DNA of 64,000 nt from Pholis gunnellus. Its lineage: Eukaryota > Chordata > Actinopteri > Perciformes > Pholidae. Below the pieces are notes generated by a model. It did no database searches. It was not told the DNA's origin and was given only the letters and a program-made list of their open reading frames with translations. Position numbers and translations under genes: made by a program. Below, piece after piece: positions 1 through 13,907 of this stretch (its first letter is position 1; every line of letters begins with the position of its first letter). The stretch is from contig OU342819.1 in NCBI GenBank assembly GCA_910591455.2, positions 8,889,742 through 8,953,741 on the forward strand, in the 5' to 3' direction.

Positions 1-624
1 CTTTCCTTTTCTTATTGTCTTCTCCTTTCTCTTTTGTCCTTTGTCCTTTGTCCTTTCCCTTCTGTTCATTATGCCTTGTTCACTGAGATGCGTAGTTTAG
101 GAGAAACATTTCTGAACCCATTTCAGTGGAAGGATGCGACTCGTTATTGTGTCACAGCATGCAAGGTAAAATAAACAAGGAGTTGCCAATTATTTCGCTT
201 TTAAGAAACGCAGTCCAGATCACCTGCCAAAGTAAAAATGGCAAAGCAAGGAATGATAAGAAGTCCAGGTAATCCAATCTGCATTCCCACCTGCATTCTA
301 TTTCCTGTCAGTTGCCAGACATCGTTCCTCCCTCCTGACAAATCTAACTTCTTCAGTGTGTCTTGCATTTTGGCAAAGTTTGAGTTTTGAAATATGGGAA
401 TCATCATCTCAGCAGCACACCTGCTTCACTGCAACGAGTGATGAACAAGTGGATTTAGTAAAGAAGCTAAAGGTGCAGCACCCATATTCGGATTCACATA
501 ATCTCACACACACACACACACACTCACACACATACAGTATATGCACGCACACACAGACTCGACCAGTCACTTTGACATTTTAATCAACCTCACTTTAAGG
601 AGCCCGAGTCACACCTTGCTTTGG

Positions 625-671
625 TGTGTGTGTGTGTGTGTGTGTGTGGCACACACACACACACACACACA
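625..671. repeat. (TG)n directly followed by (CA)n
   Basis: About 12 TG units meet about 10 CA units at a GC junction (649-650), so the block is self-complementary and could fold as a hairpin. Shorter arrays lie at 508-533 (CA) and 824-851 (TG). Confidence 0.95.
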
Positions 672-824
672 GAAAAGACATTTAGAAAGTGTATATGTGT
701 GTGTGTGTTTTTATTGGCATGGCAGCATGGCAACCGTGGCAGTCCAAGGACCTCTTGGCAAGGTAGCAAGATGGCTCTGTGCATGTGCATGTGCATGTGC
801 TCGTGCGGCGGACTGTGCCATCGC

Positions 825-856
<32 letters not shown>

Positions 857-1975
857 CGTCTGACAGGAATGTTAAGTGGGGATTTTCACTTTTAACTCCT
901 CTCGGTGGACACGCACATCCACCCTCAAACTTATAATACACTCACACACTCAGTGCCATGCATACTTGATGCAGGGGTGAAAGCTCGAGAAGGCTACATC
1001 CGTTTTCCCTCTCTTCCTCTGTCTGTCTCTCCCTTAACTCCTCCTTTTCTCTCTGTCTGTCTCCCGCTCTGTGTCCCCTGCGAGCTCTTCACTCATTAGG
1101 AATTCTCCACTAGTGTGTGTGTGTCTGTGCCTGTGTGTTTATGAATTCTGCTCCACTGGCATGATGCATCTTGTATATTCGATTTCCCTGAAGACCATTT
1201 CTCTTCTGTTCTCTCTCTCTTTCTCTCTCTCTCTGTCTCTGTCTGGCTGTACAACACAACAGGACCAGCCTCGACTGTTCGAGACTTGTACCCTCCCAGT
1301 GTGTATATCTAAGTGTATTGCGGTTTCGTGAGCTCAGTGGAGAGAGCCAAAGCTAAAGACATTATAGACCGGTTGTGCCTTGTTTTTGTTCGGTCTTTGC
1401 AGCTCAGAAGTTTTGATGAGAGCCACAGAGGGACCGAGTTTGCTCAAGTTGCAGCGTGAACAGAAATTTGGGGCTTTACTTTTAAACCCTGTGTTTGCTC
1501 AAAAATGAAAGCCTGAACGATGAAATAACCAAATATACACAATCAACCTGGTAGACCTGATGCATTATGAGGCCCCCTGTTGATACCTTGTTTCCATGGT
1601 ACTGACCTTACATCTGTCTGATGCTCGTGAATGAGATATCTCAGCATCGTCTTGAGGGAATTTCTTCAAATATTGACAAAAAGTAACTTATGACAATTTT
1701 ACACAAATGTGTAATATGATAAAATCATGAATTGACGACATTTTGGACAAACATGGATGTAAACTGTAACAAAGGCTGGTTGGAGAAGGCATACAGTCGC
1801 GAGGCAGTAATTCTAATTCTTAAAACTCTGTCACACTGTACTTTCCTTTCATTCTTAAGTTGTATTGGAGCAGGTTCATAGTAGAGGGATACAATTTTAT
1901 TGACAGAGAAGACGCAAGGTGCGAGTAACGTGCTGTTAAATATCGGCTTAATAATTGCAGAATTTGTGTATATGG

Positions 1976-2063
1976 TTGTGTGTGTGTGTGTGTGTGTGCA
2001 CTGTTACTTGTGCTGTTACAAGTTGAAGTACGTCATTGCTGCAGATGTTTGGCTTCTGAGGTT

Positions 2064-2112
<49 letters not shown>
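1976..2112. repeat. (TG)n at 1976-1999 and (CA)n at 2066-2112
   Basis: A short TG array and, 66 bp later, a 47-bp AC array on the same strand. Confidence 0.95.
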
Positions 2113-2118
<6 letters not shown>

Positions 2119-2214
2119 CTCTGACACTAACATTCACAAAGGTCCCCTAGTCCCATCTATCCTGTTCCTTAATAGACCAGGTGCAGTCAAACAATGGTTA
2201 TGTGCACGGATGCC

Positions 2215-2337
<123 letters not shown>

Positions 2338-3339
2338 CATTTTAAGCTACTGCTGTGCTTGCATGTCCTTGAGCATTATTTTTTAAAGTTGTTTTTATGA
2401 ATTTGCTGCATAAACATCAAACTGGATATTACTTAAACTAGACAATCTCACGCACACATTCACTCACACACACACACACACACACTCACACACACAGTGT
2501 CTATTGAGTCTGGCTGCATCTGTAATCTGTTTGTTTCCCATTAGAGGAAACATAGACTCATGTGTCCCTTCGCACCAGATCGACACGATTACGACCTCTC
2601 GGAAATGTTGGAACCGTTTTCCAGCTTTCTAACTGTAACGGAATATTCTTCCGTTATTTAAGTCTGACAGGATCCACTTTCAGTGCTGCATTTTGTTCCT
2701 GTATTTTGAGTTCAGGTCACCGAGAGCACTGAACCCATTTTAGAGAGAAAATCCTCTCCCAAAGTGGATCCATGTTATTCCTTTGATCTAACACAGCTCA
2801 CTGATTAAGAACATTCATGTGTGATGCTACCAGGAGACCTGTGAACTACGCTACGACAAATAAATAGATCAAATGAGGTTGTTAAATGATTAAAAAAAAA
2901 GAATAAATAGGAGGCACATTTACCACCACCAACTGTCAATCAGTGTAATGCTGTGTGAGCGAGCGCTTTACAAAAAAAACAGGGGCCTACTCGTAAAAAC
3001 ACCACTCCGTAGCGCTACTAGCGGTCAAGAAAGTCCACATGGTGCCTTTAAACACAGATTGCAGTTATATTGTGGTTAGAGGTTAGACTTTAAAAATCGC
3101 ACGACAAACATGTCAGTGATTGCTACGAACGAAACAGTTTGACCAAGTGAGTTAATGTGTTTTATGCTGCATACCGTCAAAAGTTACACACAACCACACA
3201 TGCATGCATGCGTTTGACAACACACCTTGCAAACAGATGAACACATGTGAAGGATCACCATTATGTAAAGCCCCCTGTTTGCAGATCAACAAGGAAACAA
3301 GTGTTACATTACCTCGAGACCACCGAGAGAGTGAGCAGT

Positions 3340-3343
<4 letters not shown>

Positions 3344-3376
<33 letters not shown>

Positions 3377-3469
3377 CGCAGAGACAGGAGTGAGAGACAG
3401 AAAAAGCAAGGACAGACGACAAAGACAGGAAGATGAGAGAGAAGACGCAGGGTGGAGAGAAATGAAGGC

Positions 3470-3508
<39 letters not shown>

Positions 3509-3576
3509 GGAGCAGCTGCCAAGCTCTGAGTGGGGTTAAGCATCACCACAAGTACAACCTAATAAGGTCTGAAAGT

Positions 3577-3638
<62 letters not shown>

Positions 3639-3645
3639 AGAGAGA
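3344..3645. repeat. compound (GA)n/(CA)n cluster
   Basis: GA arrays at 3344-3374 and 3474-3504 within purine-rich sequence, then (CA)n at 3578-3635 running into a short GA array. Confidence 0.95.
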
Positions 3646-5324
3646 CAGACTTGGCCAGTGTTCAAAATCAGTGTTTCTGCAGCAACAGTGAGCAGTAACT
3701 CACATCTGCCTCCAAAGCTAAATACTGTTGTGAAGCATAATGCTTTCCTTTCCCTTCTCTTTTTCCATCTTGCTATTGGAGAAATTTTAACACATTTCAT
3801 ATTCATGCGAGTCTTTAGTCTTCAAGAAAAAAAGCCCCAAAAAAAAAGCAGTTTATGCTCCCACACAATCGACTGCTGCGAGGCACCAGTGTCTATTCTG
3901 TGTCTGCCGAAATGTGCGACCTGCACATGCAGCAGAGAGAAAAGAAGAAAAAAAACACGCTTTCAACTCCATGTCGATTGTACCCGAAGTCACACATTGA
4001 TGGTCACAGGATGTGTTGCAACATAAGCCGGTATCCTGTCTGCTGTGCTTTGGTACGTTAGCCTGCTATCTAGCAAGCTACACTCGAGTTGGAGATTGCC
4101 ATCTCTCTGCGTGTAGTTGTGTGTGTGTGTGTGTGTGTGTGCTCTGTGTTCTCTACAAGGCACAGTGTTTCTCTTGACTACATGTACTGTCAATCTATAG
4201 TTGTCTTTCTTTTCCCCCCAGTATCTGAAAGTCTCACTAGATTTCTGGGATATAAAACGTAAGACTTGTGACCGATTGTTAGTAAATGTGGGAGTGTCAG
4301 ATTCAACTTTTGTAAACAATTTTGACTTTGAAAGGATTACAATGTGAGCATATTCTTTATCTTCACCATCTACTGAAATATATGAATCCCCCCCCCCCAG
4401 AACTGGAGACTTGAGCGAGAAGGACTTGCATCTCTAAATCCCCGATTCAGTCTTTGCAATCTGTTTAACACCGTCAAGCCCCGGCAGCATTTTACACCCG
4501 CTACACTCAAGTTGAAACCCACACTGTACCTGCTCCATAATCAGGTACAAATCACATTCACTGGTCTGAGCAATAACTAGTGATCTAGTTTTGAGGCCAA
4601 AAGCAGGAGAAAAACTGTGATTCACTGTTATTGGGCCGTTTTAATCATTTAAACCCCTTAATGTTGTAATTTAAAAGTTTTAGCTTACACTTTCACCACC
4701 TCTTTGTCTGTGTGCTTTTTTTTAGTTCGGGTACTCAAAAGAATGTAAAATGGTTGCACAGACCAAAGGCCAAAGTATTAAACGAAAGGTTATGGTGTGT
4801 TTTGAGATTGATGTCGAGCACGGTGAGTTCACAGACCGATGAGAAGGTCGCACGCGCAAGGCTTCAATGTTTACACATTATTCCAGCGTCCGCGTGCGAT
4901 GTTGGACGGGCAGCTCTTCGAGACCACTGTGAAACAAACACGAGCGTCGCGGAGGCTGCCGCATTGCAAATTGGACAGGGGCGGTTGAGGGGAACGTCAA
5001 AACAAACTTTGCGAGCAAAGTAATAGCTGTTGAGTCCCCTCGCAAGCACTAAGTGAGGAATGAATGTTGACAATGTTGTCGGCAACGCGGCCCTCCTAAG
5101 TAACCTAAGAGGGCCAAGATGAAAATCATCAACTCCCACAGTGTTCAGACAGTAAAAATGAAATCACAAATATACGCATGTAAACCAAAGTAGACAACTC
5201 CTGCTCGCTCTGTCCTCCTTACCCGGGAGGCGGGGGGAGAAGCAAAGGAGCTTTGCAAAACAAAATGAATAATGGGTGGATGGAGAGATGGGGGATAACT
5301 TTCCTTCTCTCACTGAGTGCCTAT

Positions 5325-5328
<4 letters not shown>

Positions 5329-5355
<27 letters not shown>
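5329..5355. repeat. (TC)n microsatellite
   Basis: About 13 TC units. A mirror purine-rich block with GA repeats follows at 5604-5660. Confidence 0.95.
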
Positions 5356-5364
<9 letters not shown>

Positions 5365-7789
5365 CTCTCTTCTGCTGACTGAGATTAAAAGCTGATAGGA
5401 GATTGCAAAGACATGTCGCACTCCTGCTTCTGACTCTCGCACACACACACACTGCATAGAGGCGGTAACATTAGCTCTTGTATAGCTGGGAGCTCTTGAT
5501 GTAAAACACATGTTCCTACCTCGGCAGTGTGTGCCGGTGTGTCTACGGCTGTTTAAACCAACTTTATCGCTCCATCAGTTCAGAGACAAGGAGCGATTCA
5601 TTCAGAGAGGGAGCGAGGGGGAGAGAGAGAGAGCGAGAGAGAGAGAGAGGGGGAGGAAGGGGGTGGAGGTAGGAAAGAGGAGTGTGTGTCTGTAATCGTG
5701 TGTTTGGGAGACAGTGATTGACAGAGTTTCTCCATTTCTCCCTTCAGTATTAATCAGACCTTTTGGAATGTCAAACACACTGATATTCAGGCTGGATTAT
5801 CCCAATATGACACGTCTTTTAAGTCATTTTAATGATGGATGACAATGTCTCCAATGTGTAGTAAATCTAAGGGATCTGTATCAAAATCGATTATGTCAAT
5901 GTTAAAAAAAATATCATTACCAGGTCTCGGAAACTAACACTATGAGCATCTCTCCCAGTGAACCAAATAAACGTAATTGGCTCATTGTTTCCCTGCAGTT
6001 ACGACTATAACTGAAATATTAACCCATAACAGATCATCTAATGTTGAAGACAGCTGCTCAGGAATGTTCTTTTCTCTTTTTCCACCTCTGCATGTCTGCA
6101 AGCACCTCTTAAATAGTGAATGAATTACATCTATTAAAACATCAGAGTCACGCAGCAGTAAACACGGAACGGGATGACTCTGTTGTCTTACAATTGTGTT
6201 TCAATTACTGCCGTCTTTTTTTTTTTTTCAACCCATTGGTCGACTGATTTGCGAGATCTTCACAGTTCTTCAAACGCACAGAGATTGTGCAATAAAGACC
6301 GCGATTGGTTCCTGCGTTTTAGTTCCTGTGGCTTCTCAGTATCTGGAACCTCTCAGTCCAAGCGGGCAAGAAGCTGACTCGTGTCGCTTAAATTGTAACT
6401 TGTGGAATGAGTGTGAAAAAGAGCAGCGGCCCCGACGCAACGTCTGCTTTCGGTCATCCACCAACATTGGTTTAGTCTAGTACAAAGAATAAAACACAGG
6501 TGACTTCAACATGTACACATATTTTACTCGCGCTGCCCTGTGTTGGATCAAACTTCCAATTATCCCATCCTGTCCCTAACAGCATTAAACACGAAAGAAA
6601 TAACAGAGAGAGGCTACTTTGAAGGGAATAATCCCTCAAAGAAGAAATCGGCAAATAAACGTATGAGCGACTTTTCTTTCCGGCTTTGTGTTGATGTCGT
6701 GCCCCCGAGTTTAGTTCCATTTCTATTCTCTGCAATTTGAGCATAGCGTGTCTCTGAACCACCGGGTCAGAACTGTCGTCGCGGTCAAACCAAAACTGCA
6801 GAGCGCTTTGGAATCCAAGCAGCCAAAACACATGTCGATAACATTTTGTTAAACCGCCTGATAGGACGGTCAACCACGGAGGGTGAAACAACGGAAAACA
6901 AACGGATTTGCTTGATAAAGGTTTCTTCTCGCTGCCAGTCGTTCTAGCAGACTGAACTCATCTACATTTAGATTCACCGGGCAATGTGTGTGGTCATCCG
7001 TGCCTTTGATTTAGTGTGTGTGTGTGTGTGTGTGTGTGAGAGTGTGTAAACTTTATTGACCAGCAGATGAAGGCTGTGTGTGTGATGAGAAGCAGGCGAC
7101 CAGATGGACTTATGGGAAATAAAAACCTTTTATTTATTTATACGATTTGATTAAATGGCATTTGTTTCTGTCTCTTGGTATGTGTGTGTGTGTGTGTGTG
7201 TGTGGTTGGCTGGGTGTGGGCCTTGTATTTAATGACAAATAGAATGGAGGGATCAGAGCAATCAGGTTCGAATGATTACTATGGGAACGAGGGAGAGAGA
7301 CTGATAGGGAGGAAGGGAAGGAAAGGAGACGAAGTTAGATTACAGAATCAACTAATTCTTACACAACAGAAATGATTGCTTCTGTTTGTTTGTTCTCTTT
7401 CTCTCTTTCATGTCTCCTTTTGTCTGTGTCCTTACAGTTCTATTTATTCATACCAGTATTTCCTCGTTTCTCCCCCCTCCTCCCCCCGTTTTCTCCTCCT
7501 CTCGTTTCTATCAATATACGGTATTTCCCTGCGTCAGTGCTTCTGTAATAATGGCATTAATTACAGCTGGGGGGGGGGTAAAGCTTTTACAATATTATCT
7601 CTGGATATTGTTCTATTTCCTGTTAGTACGTATTCACACATGAGCTCTGCTTTGTTTAACTTTGAAGAGATCAGATGCATGAAAGTAACCTCATCACATA
7701 TCACGGTCATTAATAATTGCAGATAGCAATTATTTTTGTTGTTGATGGATGTATTCATTATTTTTTTTTAATAACTGATTATTGGCATT

Positions 7790-8090
7790 GTCTACAAAAC
7801 TTTGCCCATTACAATTTCCCGCAGGCCAATGTGATGTCCGCGATTTGCTTGTTTCGTCCGACCAACCGTCTAAATGCTGATCAATTTGCTTTAAACCATA
7901 GAAGAAGAAAATGAATACGTTTGAGAACATGGGGCCAACAACTATTGGTATATTTTCACTTGGAAAAAAATACCAAAATGATTATTCAATCATCCTCACT
8001 TTAGAGGAGCTGGAACAACAGAATGGTTGTCATCTTTGTTTCTGCCAGTCGACTCATTGATTGATTGACTAATTGCCTCAGCGCTAATCG
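7790..8090 (+). repeat. degenerate teleost dispersed repeat
   Basis: The order gatttgcttgtttcgtccga, ccaaccgtctaaa, accatagaagaag, gagctggaacaacagaat and finally ttgattgactaattgcctca, gcgctaatcg follows a dispersed repeat I recall from fish genomes, ending in alternating ATCGATTAATCG-like motifs. Boundaries are approximate and the class is not assigned. Confidence 0.5.
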
Positions 8091-8912
8091 CCGTCATTGG
8101 TGACCATGACGCGTGTGAAGTAACGCGTGTTTACTGCAGAGACGTTCAGTGCATAAAGTGTCAGGTGCGTAGGGCTGCTGAAAGACATTTGTTTGGCCTT
8201 CTAATTTAGTATTCAGGGGACGCTCCTGTGCTTTACAGTGCAGCCTGCAAAGGTCAATACCCATTCTTGCCGGTTCATAAATATTTGGTGTACAGTGCAT
8301 TAATTCCAGGTTGGGAGAACTGAGATGTTTTTTATGCACCGTCCTCATTAGATAGTCGGGCTGTAACTGAAATGGCTTTTTATAAAGTGAAAAATCAACT
8401 TGTAGAAGTTTGACTCTGAAATACACATTGCTATTTTGCTTGTGTTAGTGTCAAGAGTGATGCATGACACATGTCAGCAAGTAACCACAATGGAAAGTGT
8501 TATACTTTAGTAATACACATTGTGATATGTTCTAAACATGACTTTTATACAGTTTCTTGTATGTTTTTGGCTGTATTTTGCATTTGTCATTTCAGAAACT
8601 TGTAGTTTGGCCGAGACTACTAGCATATGCTCAACTAGAAACTTTGCAGACAAGGTTGAAGTCAGTGTGGTCCTTTTTTAATGTTACAAAAACACAGCGA
8701 TGATCAAAGTAGCGAAACCGTAAACCACCAAAGAAATAGGTCAGTCAAATGTGTGATTTGTGCGATTGTTAGATAAAGACTGCTTTGTCCCGGTTGATTT
8801 TTCCCATCATTTGAGGTCGGATGCTCTTTTTTTGGACGTTAACTCAACTGATTTAGAAACGTGGCTCCCCAGAGGAGCTGAAAGCTGAACGTTCTTGCCT
8901 TAGCCTGCCAGT

Positions 8913-9040
<128 letters not shown>

Positions 9041-9202
9041 CAGTACACTTCATATGGAATGGCTGTAGCTTACACAGGACGCAGTGTGTGACTGCACGAT
9101 CTGTAGCTGTCTACTGTACACCAGCTAACAACCTGCAGCTTGCTTGACACACTCAGTTTGGCAAGAGTGGGATCTCTGTCTGTGTGTGTGTGTGTGTGTG
9201 TA

Positions 9203-9237
<35 letters not shown>

Positions 9238-9769
9238 ATGTGTGCGTGTGTGTGTGTGTGCACGCTAGAAAGAGCTAACGAAAGACGAGGAGTGTCTACA
9301 TATGTTCCAGCACAGATTCCAACCTCATAAATCACTTCAACTGGTGTTCAACAGTCAATCTCTGTCTCTCTCTTTTCCTCTCTCTCCATAGAAACATGCA
9401 GTACTTCCTCTGCCAACGGGGAGATTTGTGTTCTGTGTCTCTGTCGTATAGGATTAGAGAAGAGACAGAGAGAACAGAAGGAGGGAGAGGGGGAGAATGA
9501 GGAGGGAAATAGATAGAAGGATGGATAAAACGGAGGGAGGAAGAGGGAGAGAGAGAAAACAAGATGTTTGCCTTTTTCTTGGCAGCATGTGTGTTTGTGC
9601 TCTCTCTCTCTCTTTTGGCCACCTCTTTTCTCGACATCATCTCGGTACTTCTCGCTTACTCTGCTGGTGTGTGTGTGTCTTTATCTGTGCCTGTGTGTCC
9701 TGATGTTATCCAGATGTGCAGCTACAGTGGGCTGTAAAACTCAGAGTTATTGTCAAAACACTGTTGCTC

Positions 9770-9772
9770 ACT

Positions 9773-9804
<32 letters not shown>

Positions 9805-9846
9805 GTGGGCTGGTTAGGGTGGGTGTGTGTGTGTGTGTGTGTGTGT
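9770..9846. repeat. (TG)n with G17 run
   Basis: A short TG array, an uninterrupted run of 17 G (9787-9803), then another TG array (9823-9846). G-quadruplex potential on the + strand. Confidence 0.95.
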
Positions 9847-12449
9847 CGCTTCCTGTCTTTATCCTTACGCTATTACTAACCTGCTGGAGAGCGAGCACAC
9901 GGACACACACTCTTTCAAACGCACACTTTCCACACACGGACAAACTGCGTGATCAAACACAAGAGAGAGTTTTCTGCTGTGTAATTGGCTGAATGATATA
10001 TTTACAGACTCTTTACTCCATCTGTGTCCAGGGTGTCCAGCTCCTGCTCTTATTTGTTCATCTGTGTTGGTAGATTTAAGATAACTGGCAGGGATTTGGA
10101 ACCAAACGTGCATTGTCCTTTGTATCATACCTTTGTCAGGGAGGGGAGGCACAGTATGTGCCAAAAAAAGGGCGGAGCAATTAACCATTTCTGTATCAAA
10201 ATCATGATTTGAAAAGAGGTCAATTTGTGGACGATATAGAGCTATATGCTCGGTCGGCGACTGTTGATTTGACCACGCTATAACGACGGCTCTCGCCGGT
10301 AGATGTACTCGGCTGCAGTTTATAAATGTAAAGTTGGCAAATTGGTCCCCCTAAAAGAATAGTTGTGTGGTTATCATGAACACTGTCTGCAAGGAACACC
10401 GCTCAGTACGATCTTTACCTTTCCAATAACCTGAGGGAGATGTGACGGACACACATCGGCGAGTCATTTAGTTGCTAAACAAGATCTCCTGGTGTCGATT
10501 ATAAACATGCAGCCAGCAAGAAGCCCAGCAGTCGTCAAGATGAATGGTGTTACAATCCGAGATAAAAAAGTGATTAAATGACTTAAGTGATGCTAAATTC
10601 ATACCAAGCGTCTTGTTTTCTAACCTGAGCAGCTCGTTGGTTTGTTACACAGAAACCACCTGAGAAGCCTTTGGAAACTGTTTGGTAAAGGGCGCGTCCA
10701 AATTATACTTGCATCAAGAAATGCGTTCAGTGCCGTTCTTTTGTTCTTCCGTCAACAAAGAAATACTTCACATTTCAGATGTAACTGACGCCATTGCGGC
10801 ATCTGCGCTGACCTTGTCAGGAGCCGCCATTGTTCTTTTGAAATGAACAGTCACCTCTTTGTGTCGCCTCGCGCACACGCCCGAACCAAACCCGCATCTG
10901 CCGGTAGCTCCTCACAGGAAGCTGATTGGTTCGCGCTCTGGCTTACTGGACAAGAACGTACCACTTGAAGCCCGACAGGATGGATTCACGCAATGACCTC
11001 CTGACATCACGAGAACATCCAGCTGCATCTTTACACTCGGACACTAAGCCTTTTTGCCGCCTGCATTCATGTTCGCTTAACAATCCGTCACGGCCTCAAT
11101 GTGGTTTTGTTTCAGTTTCTGCTGAGTTTTTCTTTTTGGCAACGACTCTTACTTACTGTCAATCATTTGGTACCTGCGGGTGGAAATGGAAAGTCTCTGC
11201 GCTGAAAGTAATGCGTGTGTCCACTGCTGACATTATTGTAAACAGAAGCAGTTAATCTCAATTTAGGTTTTGCCGCCTTGAAAGGCTGGAGTCTGAGAAG
11301 AATGATAAAGTCACATGCGCTTGCAACACACAGTTGTGGACAATTTGCGGGCTAATCAGTGAGAGTCACTTTGATCAGACGACGCGCATTTAAGTCGGGG
11401 AGGAGAGGCGGCGCTTCACCGATGATAGTGCAGCTCCAAAATGAAGTTTTTGCACCACCAGAGGGAGCAACAAGCTCTGACTTCCTGTACAAATAAATAC
11501 ATCCAATATCCCATGTTTGCACAAGTGCACATGCTTTGTGTGCAGAGAGAGAGAGAGAGAGAGAGGAACTCGGGTGATGCAAGATAAAGAGCTGTGTCTT
11601 TTTCCAGCCCTCACCCTTTTCACTGATGCAGTCTGTCTGTCCATTCAGCGTAGTGATACCAGAGGCAATGAACACACGGTCCAACTGCAGTAAAAAAACA
11701 CATTTTGGGGTGTCGTTACATTTGAGATTCCCTCGTCTGTCCGTGTTGTATTTCTGAGGCGCAGCTGCTGTTGTAAATTATCAGTATCTCTACCTTCTGT
11801 TTACCCCTCTCCAACTTGGAGTGTCTCTATTGTTTTTATTTGTTTTCTCGCTGTGAAGAGATGAGAGAAACGATATTGCAGGAGATGAAATAATGAAGAG
11901 GGGGGGGGGGGGGAATAATACTCTGACCAGAAGCGTCTTCACTTCTCTGCGTCTTCCTCTCGATCGCCCTCTTCCTCGTGTATCCCTCTCTTCCTTTCTT
12001 CTTGCTTTCTCTCAGTAATGACTAGGTGCTAACTATCACTTTGAAGGTCTTGGTATTTGCCAGCTGTAGGTGTCTTTAGCGAGTGTACAAGCGTGTGTGT
12101 GTGTGTGTGTGTGTCTCATTATGAAGAGTGTGAGGAGAATAAGTCAGCCCCCAGGCTGTATCCGAATGAATGATGGTGTGTATGTGCGTGTGTGTGTGTG
12201 TATTACCAAGCTGTTAGTTCAAAATCTCGTTCACTAGCAGTAATTTGTTCACTCTCCTTCCCCGTTTCTCTTTCTCCGTTTCTTTCTCAAGCAGATTGCT
12301 TTCTGCAGGGGTGGTAGAGAGGAAGAGATAGACGGAGGGGGGAATTGGGATTCCTTGTCCTTGAGTGACCCAGTTCCATTTCTCACTGAAAACGAGAGCG
12401 TCTGCTTTGTAGTTCTCTTCGGTCGCTGTTTCTATTACAAGGATTTTTA

Positions 12450-12640
12450 CCTTCCGCCGAGGAGATTATGGGTTTTGTTTTGTTTGTTTGTCAGCAGGAT
12501 TACGAAAAAATACTACCGGCCCGATGTTCATGAAACTTGGTTGGACGTGTGTAGCATGGGCCGAGGAACACCCCGTTTGATTTTGGGGGCGGTTTGGCCT
12601 TGGTGTTAGGGTCTGCACTCTCCGAGTTACCCTCTAGTTG
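12450..12640. repeat. degenerate dispersed repeat with imperfect inverted ends
   Basis: The segment starts ccttccgccgagga and ends ggtctgcactctccgagt, then ctagttg. Its middle has ttcatgaaacttggttggac and gtagcatgggccgagga. I recognise this as a shortened copy of a repeat widespread in fish and other animals, in which CTCCGCC..AGG and its complement occur near the two ends. Class (MITE or other) not assigned. Confidence 0.55.
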
Positions 12641-13029
12641 TTATTGGTTCTTTGAATTTCATACATAATAAAGTGCTAAATGTTGCCCTCAGCCTCTTTG
12701 AACAGTCCCAAGTGTTTTGTCGGTGCTTGAGATCAATCCGGGACTTAAATAATCACCACTATCAGAATAGCAATTATGCAAGTACTTGACTGTAGCTTTA
12801 GCACACTGTCTGTGGAGATGTCGGAGCAGAGAGAGATTCCAGGCCGGGTTTCAAAACCTGTTGATAGATCTGACTGTTTGGCAGGGGCCCGGGTGTGTGA
12901 TAAGACACTTCTTTTGATGTCCAATTAAGGCCTCTGATAAAGTGCTAGCCAGCTTTTGAAGCGAGATATGACGCCGTTTGGTGTTTATCCTGTGCTCTCA
13001 GTGGATGGAGGGGCTGTGTGAAGCACAAT

Positions 13030-13061
<32 letters not shown>
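13030..13061 (+). repeat. poly(G) run of 32 bases
   Basis: Thirty-two consecutive guanines, the longest homopolymer in the window. It can form G-quadruplexes and is prone to length error in sequencing. Confidence 0.95.
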
Positions 13062-13063
<2 letters not shown>

Positions 13064-13505
13064 GCTCCACGAATGGGACGTCGGCTGATATTCCCTAAGC
13101 AACCATTTATTTCTCTCTGATAACATGAGGGTTATCATACATGGTGCCGTCTGGAGCGAATGGAACAAAGATGAGACATTGATTACACTCGCGCTCACAC
13201 TCCGTCGAGGGTAGCTGATCTATCTCTTGACAGCTAGAGCATGGCCATCAACACTGCAAGAAATGTGGTGTGTGTGAGTGTGAGTGTGAGAGAGTGAGTG
13301 TGTGACATATTGATGTGTTAGGCTCTAACTCCACCCTGAGGGCCTGTCAAGGTGGAAAATGTGAAATGGGCCCCGGGCCACACCACTTAGCATCGCTGGA
13401 GCCTCAGTGGTGACAAAGACCAACTGCACACAAAGCAGCAAAGAGCTACACTCAGAGATTGCATTAAAACATAAGTGAACTCTGAAAATTCACACATGCA
13501 CACCC

Positions 13506-13529
13506 ACACACACACACACACACACACAC
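13506..13529. repeat. (CA)n microsatellite
   Basis: About 12 CA units. Confidence 0.9.
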
Positions 13530-13907
13530 GGACTGTGCAGATGTGTGCAACGTATACGTAAAAGAACATTTTCATGGTACACCTTCACGCAACTTGCATA
13601 CAAATGGAACATTTTCTCAGCGTAAAGGAATGCAAATATCCCAAAAGTTCTGATTAATTGACTTTTTTAACAACAAAATATATCCTTTATTTATATTAAC
13701 AAAGCAAAAAGTTCCAAACATTTACTGGTTTCAGCTCCTTAAATGTTTGGCATCTTTGCATATTGGATTGTTGGTCACAAAAAACAAATAATTTGAAGAC
13801 AAACACCTCGCGGTCGATTGCAAAAATTGGATATATATTATTGGTACAGATATTCATGGTGCCCAGAGTAACCTAACGTTTTTAGTTATTCTGTGAAATA
13901 TCTAAAC

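Noticed and set aside
541..936. Open frames on both strands rich in CVCVCV or THTHTH
   Set aside because: These are translations of (TG)n and (CA)n arrays. The same holds for frames at about 1.9-2.4, 8.8-9.1, 18.1-18.5, 23.65, 24.2-24.8, 29.8-30.1, 44.6, 48.1 and 57 kb.
3152..3549. Frames rich in ERER/SLSL
   Set aside because: They come from (GA)n/(TC)n arrays, as do those at 5.2-5.7 kb and 50.1-50.4 kb.
10700..11100. Moderately CpG-rich, conserved-looking stretch
   Set aside because: It felt familiar as a dispersed fish repeat, but I could not define ends or a family with enough certainty.
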